Of a DNA stretch of 64,000 bases, positions 44,853-54,160 are shown piece after piece (position 1 is the stretch's first letter; the number at the start of each line of letters is the position of its first letter). The stretch is taken from assembly GCA_035048485.1 (NCBI GenBank), contig CM068584.1, forward strand, positions 55,553,739-55,617,738, written 5' to 3'. The notes beneath the pieces are model-generated. The model was not told the DNA's origin, did not search any database, and was given only the letters and a program-made list of their open reading frames with translations. The stretch comes from Pteria penguin (lineage: Eukaryota; Mollusca; Bivalvia; Pterioida; Pteriidae). The translations under genes were made by a program, and so were the position numbers.

Positions 44853-47800
44853 CTAATCATCGTCAATGATAAGCTCATCTGGAAAAACAATTTCAGGACA
44901 ATTACATGGTCCTTCACCGCACGTTGTGCAATCAAAATCTACCTCCTGATAAAATTCACCAGTAGCATTTTGATTGATATGTTGTAACATACGCTGTGTA
45001 CGGCTTCTAAGTAAATCAATTGTTCTCGTGTTTTCACTTATATCTTCGTCTTTTTTATTTGATTCATGTGTCCGTTCTTGAAGTTCTTCTTCAATGTTTT
45101 GAAGGCTAGTTTTTAATTTATGTACATCACGTTCAAGTTCCTCTTTTTGGTCCATTTCCTCACCAAAATCAGATTCCAAATGTGAGAATCTGCTTTCAAG
45201 TAAATGTTTTGCGGCGCGCACCGTTTCTAAATGTATTCTTAATTCCTGAATTTCACCTTCTTTCTTATAAATTATGCTTTGAAGTTTGATATTTTTCATT
45301 TTTTCCCGGGCATAATGATTTATCCAAAAACGTCTTTGTCTTTGAATTTCACAAATTCCATGCGAGTTTTCCATTATTTTGGCTTTGAGATTGCTGATTC
45401 TTCTTTGATAAGATGCTATTGAACTTCTAGTGATCAGAGTGGGCAAAGTTGTAAGATTTTGTATCATAGAGTTGTTTCCAGGAAAAGGAATCTAATAAGA
45501 ATGAAAAATATTACTAAGTAAGATAGCAATAACCCAATAAAAATACGAACATCGGTGGACCACTTAGAGCTAGAGGAAATACCAGGTGCCTCAAAAGAAT
45601 CTCCTTCTTGGCTAGTGAAACATTTTATGAATGTCTAGCAGTTGATTTAATATGAATGAATTCTATGTTGAGTATCACGAGGACGAAAAGGCCAGATTGT
45701 AAATCTAAACAGTGATGAATCCTTGAAAAACTTTGACTTGTATATTTTAATTCGTTTGCATTTACAAAGATGCACTGTTGCAACTTTTCACAAATGTCAA
45801 TTACGTGCAAAGAGGAAAAACTCACATTTCCAGGGCACTTGGTCTCACTAATGAATTTTAAAGGTCCATCAATGTCCACTGTGATACATTGTTGGTTGCG
45901 AAAAAAGCCATGTAACCCGTAGTTACTTTCGAATTTTACCTTACAATATATTTCTTATTTCTACTTTCAATTAATGAAATAATGCATTTTTATCTCTGCT
46001 TAAAGTTTAGTCCGGGAATATATTAATAGCTTTCATTCGTCTGACTGTCTGTACGTCCGTGCATCTCTCCGTCCTTTCGTCATAACTTTGTCTAGAACAT
46101 ATATTTATAAAATTGCATAAGTTGTGACTTCACGGGTCCATGAATGTGCACTGTAATTCATGTACATTGCAGTTAGTATCATAGGCATGTAAAACCTTTT
46201 ACTTTCATATTTACATGTATGTAATTGGAAGTGCTATCTAAACGGCATTTTATATTCCTACGTTTTGCATTTTGTCTACGCAAATATTTTAAAACCTCGA
46301 GTCACTTCTTACCTCTTCACTTTCAAATGTCACTTCTTTTCCTTGTACGTCGGTTTGTTTAGAACCAGATGTGCTTTCAATGGTTTTTGCTCTTTCCTCC
46401 TGTAACGGAATATCAGTTACAAATGTTGAAAGAATGACAGTAAGTCTAAGTCATTAAACACATTTCTTTTTTCTATAAGAATGAAAATTTCATGCGATAA
46501 ATTCTTAGTTTCTGGGTAGATGCCATTGTTTATAGATGAAATAAACAATTTGATATTTTATGGAAGTTTTATAGCAAAGTAAATATTTTACAACTAGAAG
46601 TCGCTTCTTACATCGTCGCTTTCATGTGTCAATGCTTTTCCTTGTATGTTGGTTTGATTAGAACCAGGAGATGTGCATTTAAGTCTTTCTTCTCCATCCT
46701 CCTGTAACAGAAAATTAATAACAGATGTTGAAAAAATGACAGTACGTTGTAGTTATTACAACCTTTTTTTTTTCTTAAAATAAATTCTTGGTATTTGGGT
46801 AGATGCCATTATTTGCATTACGAATGTTAGGTGAACAAACAATTGTAATAAGAGTTTTGAGTAATTTATCAATATTTTTGAAAACCTCCACTTCGTTTCT
46901 TACCTCGTCACTTTCATATATCATTTCTTTTCCTTGTATGTTGGTTTGAGTAGAACCAGGAGATGTGCTTTTAAGTCTTTTTTCTCCTTCCTCCTGTAAC
47001 GGAATATCAATAACAGATGTTGAAAGAATGACAGTAAGTCTTAGTCATTATAATACAAAAAATTTATCGCGCGAAATTTTCAATCTTATTAATTTTAAGG
47101 AAAACCCAAATGTATTTGGATAGCTGACATTATAGACTTTCTCAAGTCTCTATGTTAAGAGTATATTCTTTTATTAAGTATCTTATATAAAATTCTGCTC
47201 CTTGTTATACTGCATTCTCTCTAAAACATACAGACGACTTGTTAACCCTGCATGAGGCTTATCAACCTCACAATTAGATCCGTCATCTCTTGTTTTTATA
47301 GAGGGCAGTTGCAAGACCTGTTTTTCAGAGTAACCCGTCGTATAACGGAATATCTTGTATAACATGGAGGAATTCAGAACTTTGAAATTCAGCATGTTTT
47401 GTAAATCACTGTTACATTTTACCCCATCGTGTGAAAGCCACGGGGTAGATAATTTATGTTATGACAAATCAAACATACCCCCCCCCTTTTTTTTTTGTCG
47501 ATATTAGTCGTTTCATTGTACCACCACATTATTTTAGGGAACCAATGAGATCACAGGATTTCAGACACACCCTTCCAAAGGTTTTTGTTTGTATTGTCTC
47601 ACGAGGTTTTTGAGGTACGATCTACCCCGTGGGTTTCACACGATGATTTTACTCGGGATGACTTTTTCCGACGCTCAGAATCGTATTTTTTTTATTCTAA
47701 TTCATAAAATTTACACCAAAAACTACGAAATTTACGTATATTTTGTGTGACAATAAAACAGAAAAGTAACTTGAAAATACGCTTCAATATCTGTTTTTCT

Positions 47801-48132
47801 GATTTAGTTTCAAGACACTTTTCATTCCAACCCTTCAGATATTCTTAAACGTAGTCTGAAGTCTACAAAACAACGATTGTTCTACTGGTAGACCGCCCGA
47901 TACTTCGACGGACTAATGATTCGATTATCTAATAGTCCAAATATCCGTTATTTCAAAGGCCCAATAGCCCGAATGTTCGAAAGTCCGAATGCCCAGAAGA
48001 CCGAAGGTCCCATAATCCGAAGGTCCTGATCCAATGATCCAAAAAAAAAGGTAATGGTCCATGAGTACTCACCGCAAGTTTCATTGAAGTACTTATAGCG
48101 ACTGCGGATGATACTGCTAAGTTTAAGGCCAT
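44853..48132 (-). CDS. Five-exon coiled-coil protein with duplicated exons
   Basis: Exons 48132-48073, 46993-46904, 46701-46612, 46399-46313 and 45491-44853 all have GT-AG borders and phase 0, giving 321 aa. Exon 1 encodes MALNLAVSSAVAISTSMKLA. Exons 2-4 are diverged duplicates of one 29-30 codon unit (shared core QTNIQGK or QTDVQGK, ending ESDE-like). The last exon encodes about 150 residues of heptad-like, charged coiled coil. Then comes a Cys cluster, CTTCGEGPCNCPE, and an acidic end (ELIIDDD). I do not recognise the family. The symmetrical exons could be skipped singly without shifting the frame. The first exon is the least certain because it lies 1.1 kb upstream. Confidence 0.7.
46313..46993 (-). 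repeat. Triplicated exon unit with flanking intron
   Basis: Three units start at about 46.31, 46.61 and 46.90 kb, a period of about 295 bp. Each holds an 87-90 bp exon plus similar downstream gtaagaa and upstream gttacag intron borders. The duplication therefore included intron sequence. Confidence 0.8.
47412..47652. mobile_element. Small MITE with good inverted repeats
   Basis: The left end contains CATCGTGTGAAAGCCACGGG and continues GTAGAT. The right end inverted gives CATCGTGTGAAACCCACGGG and GTAGAT. The inverted repeats are about 33 bp with few differences around 180 bp of non-coding DNA. It lies in intron 1 of the coiled-coil gene. Confidence 0.75.
47885..48035 (+). repeat. Degenerate short-unit minisatellite, plus orientation
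   Basis: Loose repeats of about 10 bp on the theme CCGAAGGTCC / CCGAATGCCC / CCGAAAGTCC. An inverted counterpart lies at about 48640-48875. Confidence 0.6.
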
Positions 48133-48639
48133 GCCGGTGTCATTTGTTGACGATTCGGACCAGAAAATTCTCGGAAGGACTTAATGTATAATAATCTCTA
48201 AATTATGATGAGCAAATAATGGAGATACACGTAATTACCGCTTAAAAATGTATTAAAATAATGCAACTTCAGGGTCTTTATTTTTTAAGATCTGTATCTA
48301 CTTGGCAATGTCTAATAGTCTTTTATACTAACCTAATAGGTTATGATTACTTGAATCTCGTAAAATTTTTAGCTATTTTCGTCGGTACATGTATATAAGT
48401 AAACAAAGACTTGGATGAACAAGTGTCGATGAATTAATTTATTATTAAAAAAATAATTCATATTCATGTATATTTTTCGAAGAATTTTCACTTAATTACG
48501 GTGAATAGTAAAATGTGAGTTCAATCATCGAGCATGATTAAGAAGTTTTCGATGCTTTTCTATTGGAAAATGCTGTTCAGATCATCGTGACCTTTCCTGT
48601 GATCTATTGAAGTAATTTTTGGGATATCCACGTTTGTGT

Positions 48640-48875
48640 CTTCGACCTATCGAACCTTCAAATCTTCGTACTATCAGACCTTTGACCTTTAAGGTTTTCG
48701 TACTATCAGGCCTTTGGACTATCGGACTTTGGACTACAAGACCATCTGAGTTTTGTGTCTTCGGACCATCGGAGTTTCGAACGAATGTGCTTTTGCATTG
48801 TTGAACTGAAGTGGCTATCAAATCTTTAGACTATCAGCCCTTCAGATTTTTCGGAATATTGGGCCTTCGGGATAT
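48640..48875 (-). repeat. Degenerate short-unit minisatellite, minus orientation
   Basis: The reverse-complement theme (GGACTATCGGACTTTGGAC and similar). With the copy at 47.9 kb it brackets the first exon of the coiled-coil gene. Confidence 0.6.
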
Positions 48876-48933
48876 CGGTTGGTTACCTTTTATTGAACCA
48901 TTTCTTATTAAACAATATTTAAAGTATTAAAGG

Positions 48934-49576
48934 GAGCACAGAATAGCGAACAATTATTGGCCGATGCTATTTGCATGACGTGTACATAAAACGGAATTTC
49001 TTTTCACACGACGGTCGTGTAAATAGCTGAGGGAAAACAGAATGGCTATTTACACGATGGTCGTGCACTTAAAGTGATATGGCTATTTACACGACGGTCG
49101 GGTACCTACAGTGATATGGCTATTTACACGACGATACTAACACATGGAAAGCCGGAAAAAAGAATTTTTAATTAAAATATAAAGTTTACTGTATTTGTTT
49201 TACAACGTTAATAGTTAAGAACTTATAAATATAGATCTACCTGATCCAAGCAATGCATAAACCACCCTTCAACACACATATCCATTACTATATTATATCG
49301 AGCAGTACTCTTCAACGTAATTAAATCTATAATTTTATTATTTGGTGTATCATTGAAATAAAATAATTTATCACAGTTGCATTCTGGCATCCTCTGCCTT
49401 TTACTTCCTAAATCCGTAAGTTTGCGAGAACATTAAGGGACACCTCATCCATTATCCGGGTTATATACCCGTCCATGTACATAGGTAACACAACGGTCGT
49501 GTAAATAGCCATATGAATAATACGTTGCTTCCCTTTCTTTTGTTTCCACTAGCAATTATTCGCTATTATGTGCTCT
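48934..49576. mobile_element. Palindrome-rich repeat, copy C, with terminal inverted repeats
   Basis: The left end GGAGCACAGAATAGCGAACA and the inverted right end AGAGCACATAATAGCGAATA form about 24-bp terminal repeats. Inside are the ggccgatgctatttgcat start, four ACACGA-GTCGTG palindromes at 49004-49138, the gcatcctctgccttttac block and a closing CAACGGTCGTGTAAATAGCC. TTAA occurs near both ends but is not flush. This copy defines the family as a non-autonomous DNA element. Confidence 0.7.
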
Positions 49577-49638
49577 CTATACATCTTAAGGTACTGTGAG
49601 TAGTAATATGGTCTGTTCAGCGTACACCCCGAGGCTAT

Positions 49639-49687
49639 GGAAATTCCCCCACGTCATGGAAATTCTCCCACGTAATGGAAATTCCCG
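49639..49687 (+). promoter_or_regulatory. Three tandem kB-like sites
   Basis: GGAAATTCCC at 49639 and 49678 are perfect matches to the NF-kB consensus GGRNNYYCC-type decamer. GGAAATTCTC at 49658 is a near match. Spacing is 19-20 bp, about two helical turns. ACGT cores lie between them. They are 350-400 bp upstream of the CARD-PC4 start codon. Function is inferred. Confidence 0.55.
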
Positions 49688-49725
49688 AATTCATTGTATA
49701 ACAAAGCAAAATTTATGGCAGCAAA

Positions 49726-49959
49726 ACGTCACAATACCCTAAAGCTATCCCAAACAATAACATCACAAAATGTATAGCGTAATACGTCACAATACCCTAA
49801 AGCTAGGAATGCCTCACATTCCTATAAGATTGGAGTATAGCAGCAAACCATCAAAAACTTATAGCGTAATACGTCACAATACCCTAAAGCTAGGAGCGCT
49901 TCACATTCCTTGGATTATAGCGAACAAAAGCAAAATTTATAGCGTAATACGTCACAATC
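49726..49959 (+). promoter_or_regulatory. Four CRE-like ACGTCACAAT repeats
   Basis: The core ACGTCACAAT occurs at 49726, 49784, 49871 and 49950. The last three sit in the longer repeat TATAGCGTAATACGTCACAA, and three of the four continue into ACCCTAAAGCTA. ACGTCA is the half-site of CREB/ATF-type bZIP factors. The block ends just upstream of a TATA box. Confidence 0.6.
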
Positions 49960-49972
49960 TTATTGAAGTATC

Positions 49973-49980
49973 ATATAAAG
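49973..49980 (+). promoter_or_regulatory. TATA box of the CARD-PC4 gene
   Basis: ATATAAAG lies 59 bp upstream of the ATG and fits a core promoter TATA element. Confidence 0.6.
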
Positions 49981-50038
49981 TCTCACCGATCATAGTACTA
50001 TATACCATATAGAGTATAGATACATTGAGAAATCCAAT

Positions 50039-50824
50039 ATGTGTAACGTGTATGAAATAATCCTGAGAGATAAGGACATTCTCGGTCGAGTCATGTTGGT
50101 GACTAAAGTCATAGAAGTATTATTGCAGTTTGGCATTCTGTCTACGGACCAAAAGACAAAGATATTAAACGAGAACTCAGGCTCGGACCAGGCGACAGCA
50201 TTGATAAACGAATTAGCTTGGTGCCGACCCGCAGTCTTCGCACATTTCATACATGCGCTGCGATTACATAGAATATTCCATATGTCTGAGACATTCGTTC
50301 GACAGTTGCCCAAACCCGTATTCGACTCCGGCATTCAATCGAATCAACTCTGTCAATTAGACATAGGGAAAGGTTTTTATCTAACAGTCATTCAAAACAA
50401 GAACATTGCATTTCATCTAAGAAAGTATCATCGATACACAGAAAAAGGGAAGCTGTATCCGACACAGATCGGTGTCGTTTTGTCTGTCTACGATTGGATT
50501 ACTCTCAACTTATTACGAGAGGAAATTGATGAAGTATTTCAAAGACGAGAGACTTTGACATCCGAACGTCGTTGGTCACTCAGTTTCAACGTGATGGTGT
50601 CGATCAATAACAAATACCCTACAGTCGACATACGTAAATACATGGAGACAGAGGATCTAGGTTATGTAGCTACAAGATTGTCGGTTTATCGGGACGATTT
50701 GATACCAACGAAGAGGGGTGTACCGTTAAATGCTAGAATGTGGGACAATTTAAAATCATGTATGCTGGTAATGCGTGACTTTGTCAAACTAGACCAATAT
50801 GATTGCATATGTAACTCCTCATGA
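50039..50824 (+). CDS. CARD-like domain fused to two PC4-like domains
   Basis: An intronless 261-aa protein. Residues about 5-90 fit a CARD death-fold (hydrophobic helices, IEVLLQFGILSTDQ, then ALINELAWCRPAVFAHFIHAL, the usual penultimate helix pattern). Residues about 117-170 fit a PC4/Sub1 ssDNA-binding fold (GFYLTVIQNKNIAFHLRKYH, KGKLYPTQIGVVLSVYDW). Residues about 185-255 repeat it (VDIRKYM, DDLIPTKRGVPLNARMWDNL). PC4 proteins bind single-stranded DNA and act as transcription cofactors. CARDs assemble apoptosis or inflammation complexes. The combination is unusual. It has a TATA box, upstream kB-like and CRE-like sites, and AATAAA at 50922. Lack of introns fits a viral or element-borne gene. 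Domain calls are by eye. Confidence 0.7.
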   Translation: MCNVYEIILRDKDILGRVMLVTKVIEVLLQFGILSTDQKTKILNENSGSDQATALINELAWCRPAVFAHFIHALRLHRIFHMSETFVRQLPKPVFDSGIQSNQLCQLDIGKGFYLTVIQNKNIAFHLRKYHRYTEKGKLYPTQIGVVLSVYDWITLNLLREEIDEVFQRRETLTSERRWSLSFNVMVSINNKYPTVDIRKYMETEDLGYVATRLSVYRDDLIPTKRGVPLNARMWDNLKSCMLVMRDFVKLDQYDCICNSS

Positions 50825-50921
50825 ATCATAGTTTACTCATGTATACATATTATTATCTATGTCTGTTTCCTGACGTGTACTATGTACTCATATGTGTATC
50901 AAGATTATGTGTATTTAAAAG

Positions 50922-50927
50922 AATAAA
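50922..50927 (+). terminator. Polyadenylation signal of the CARD-PC4 gene
   Basis: AATAAA about 100 bp after the stop codon. Confidence 0.55.
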
Positions 50928-50942
50928 TCTATAAAAGATCAT

Positions 50943-51203
50943 ATCATTCTTGTTTATTACTTAAAGACGATACTATCGACATGATACATAAGATGGGATC
51001 GGAGTTCGAATCCTTAGAACATTACTGTTCTAAGACAGTAATCTATTGTACAATGATTATCCGTGATGTATAATCATTCTTGTTTGTTTGTTACCTCATG
51101 ACGATAGTATTGACAAGATACATGAGATGGTAACGGGGGTTTCGAACCCCTAGAACAAACACAAGCTTGCTAAGCCAGTGATCTACCGCTCGGTGCTTAT
51201 CCA
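50943..51203 (-). repeat. Tandem pair of tRNA-like units
   Basis: Two related units (about 50943-51062 and 51072-51203) share CATTCTTGTTT, ACGATA and a tRNA-like minus-strand part. The second reads AGCACCGAGCGGTAGATCAC, later CTTAGCAAGC and the T-arm GGGGTTCGAAACCCC. The first is degraded in the D-arm. Acceptor and anticodon stems are not convincing, so these are tRNA-derived relics rather than functional tRNA genes. Confidence 0.5.
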
Positions 51204-51543
51204 TGAAAGTGATAAGAAAACCAAATACTCACAGTTTATCTTTGTACATAAATCCGAAAACACCATGTTAATTTCCATGCAGACTTACTCCAAATAAACG
51301 AATAACACGGACATAATCTTCACTTTTTAATTTTATATATCCTCCTTTAATTAAATTCACAAAAAAAAATCTGTTCTGTTCTCTGAAAGAAAAAAAATAC
51401 ATAATTAAATTAACGAAATTACGAAATAAATAACGAAATAAATCAATTTATTGCTGTTATCATATAAAAACTTATTTAAAAACATACACACTCACACGCG
51501 CGCGCGCGCATAATACTTACCTTTATTTTAAAATGTTTATTAA

Positions 51544-53518
51544 TTACAAGTTTTTCATTCTTTTGACATCATCTGAAAAGAAGGAAAATATATGTAAACA
51601 TATATATTGTATCAAACATTTTATTTTAAACATTCTCGATCAACATCAATATTGAAACAAATCCAGAAAAAAAAAACGCTATCCTATAATGAATTCTTAC
51701 TTTTGCATTTGATTTGAACACCGCCTGGTGTGTGGGACACCAGGCGATCCACCTCTACACCGCTTCCCCATTTTCTTTTACTATTAACAAAAATAAGAAA
51801 GAGTTTAGATACATATATCGACAAACATCGGAGAAGAGACATGAAATATTTAAAAATGTATTCGAACTTTAAATACATGTATGGGAACATGAAATATTTA
51901 AATGCATCTATCAACTTACAAATTATATTACATTCCAATCGCTACATAAAAACACTCTTATTTATTACATGTACTTTAAAAAAAAACAAGATATATTCAA
52001 AAACAATACTTACACGTCTTTCTTCTCCTCTTCGCTAAAAAGAAAATTAAGAAAAAAAACACTTACCAATGCTTTACACTAGATACATGTATGGGGCGTA
52101 TTTAAATACGTTTATCAACTTTAAAATTATATTACATTCCGATCGTTACATCAAAAAGTAATCATATTTATTACTTTAAAAACAATATATATTCAAAAAC
52201 ATTACTTACATCTCTTTCCTCTCCTCTTCGCTAAAAGGTAAATTAAGAAAAATGTATCAATAATTTACACAGGATTTCATATATTCAATGATAAATTGTA
52301 AGTGTCTTTCAAAAAAACATGATAATACAGTACTTTACATCACAATCAGTGTATTAAACTAGATTATGTATATCACACTCATTTAATATATCTTAAAAGT
52401 TTTTCAATTATACGATAATCAAAGATTATATTATATATTTTGTTTTACTCACTTTTTCTCTGAGTTCTCCCTACAATGAAAAGAAAATTGTGTAAGTCCC
52501 AAAACATCAGGAACGATGATTTGTATTTTGATTCATATGACATTTTATAACATACAGTGATTCATATAGATAAAGACACAACTAATACTGTTTATTGAAA
52601 TTACTTACGTCGAGCTTATTACTATGGAGCTACTGCTTAGGGGAGTAATCCCCGGTATAGCAAATGGTGAGCTACAAAGAGAAAGGTTAAAAATATAATG
52701 TTATATAAGTTATATATATATAAGTTATATGTTGAACTATTATTTTGTTATACATATCACAACATATTACAATTCGATGTACATCATATGTGTATTTCAA
52801 CATTCTAAGTCTCTTCAATGATTTTCATGTCTTAGTTATTTGAAATCGAATAATAAATAAATATTGGAAGGGAAGAGATGGTTAATTATGCAAATAGATT
52901 ACAAGCATAGAATTACCGTAATAGAAGCATGTATACTTACTTGAATAAAGCAGATAGGCTCCAATTCATGTTTGACTCTTCCTGGCTGAAAAAAAGGAAG
53001 AAAACAATCATCTACCGTACCTTTTATCCGGGTATATGTAGAACATATAATTAAAGTATTTTCATTTTTATTTTAAAAGAAAATAAATTATACATACCCT
53101 CTGGATGGAGTTGAGCTGGAAAAGGAAAAAAGATATTTCATAAAAAGATATCCAATTATCTATATAACATGAAATCAGATATTGATTGAATATATGTTAT
53201 ACACGATCATTTAAGTATATAATATTATGAAAGAAAATACAACATGTATATGTGATGTTTACTTACAATAATTGTGTCGGTTGATACCCGCTCACCGGTA
53301 TACTAGTAGATGTATTTGGACACCTAAGGAGGTCCAGTGTCCTCGATGCGTTATGCAGCATATCTTGAATAATACTGATTTGTGCACATCTATAAAAGAT
53401 ATCATCCATTATTAATACCAAATAATCTGATCTCGCCAAAACTTCTAAATTTTTAACAGAAAAAACCCCATTACAATACTTACTTTGAGCATTTGCAATT
53501 TACTTTAGTATCCATCAT
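51544..53518 (-). CDS. Ten-exon microexon gene, 150-aa protein
   Basis: Exons 53518-53484, 53389-53267, 53115-53098, 52985-52941, 52671-52609, 52470-52453, 52230-52210, 52034-52014, 51780-51701 and 51572-51544 all have AG/GT borders and join in one frame (453 nt). Four are microexons of 18, 18, 21 and 21 bp. The 21-bp pair are near-duplicates encoding EEERKE- and EEEKKD-type peptides. The N-terminus MMDTKVNCKCSK joins the next exon to give CxCxxC. The middle is Ser/Thr/Pro-rich and probably disordered. The penultimate exon has KWGSGVEVDRLVSHTPGG, faintly like the K-x-GS...H-x-PGG block of tau-type tubulin-binding repeats. The family was not recognised. A TATA-like tract lies 43-52 bp upstream. 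Confidence 0.72.
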
Positions 53519-53560
53519 GTATAGCACTGTCAGGAGGGGGAAATGGGGGTAGTTTTTCAG

Positions 53561-53570
53561 TATATATACC
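53561..53570 (-). promoter_or_regulatory. TATA-like element of the microexon gene
   Basis: GGTATATATA on the minus strand, 43-52 bp before the ATG. Confidence 0.45.
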
Positions 53571-54080
53571 ATTTATCGACAATATCTTGAATACATTATT
53601 TTGGCATTTGAGTAATCTTTACCATCATACGCCCTTAGTAGAAGGTGGACATCTTTACACCTAGTACGATAGATCATATGTATAAATATATCATCAATCA
53701 GTCCGGTATAGATGATGGTATAGGGATAAGGTACCCTAACCTAAATAAACAAGTAACACAACATCACAAAAGATGACCTGCCATGTCATACCTCATTTTT
53801 CCATCATGATATGTTAGATGTTAAAATAACATTAATTATACTAATACACATAACCAGCTATCCCTACTTCGATAAATGACCCAGTAGTATCATTTTACCA
53901 TACGTACTCTTTGAACCCTCTATGACATATCACTAGAGATATATTAAACCTGATTTACACAATTAAAAACTTCTGCTTAATGAGCTAATGGTTCTAAGAT
54001 ATCTTAATTAACGTGGAGTAGTTATCTCTCAAGAGGTCATATTCAAGCAAGATCAGATCAAAGGGTCATCTGGATAAGTC
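53571..54080. other. Divergent intergenic region
   Basis: It lies between the minus-strand microexon gene and the plus-strand membrane-protein gene, which are head to head about 640 bp apart. No further gene was seen. Confidence 0.45.
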
Positions 54081-54081
54081 A

Positions 54082-54090
54082 TATATAAAG
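54082..54090 (+). promoter_or_regulatory. TATA box of the membrane-protein gene
   Basis: TATATAAAG, 71-79 bp before the ATG. A (CT)n tract (54102-54126) follows it and would fall in the initiator or 5'UTR. Confidence 0.6.
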
Positions 54091-54160
54091 GGTCGTATGC
54101 ACATCTCTCTCTCTCTCTCTCTCTCTACCTCGATTTCATTTGCTACTGAATTACGAAATC

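Noticed and set aside
45625..45879. 84-aa minus-strand ORF as an extra exon of the coiled-coil gene
   Set aside because: It lacks clear phase-0 splice borders and has no similarity to neighbouring exons.
51684..52038. Open frames on both strands over the microexon gene
   Set aside because: The plus-strand frame is antisense. The minus-strand one reads an exon plus intron. The spliced model explains both.
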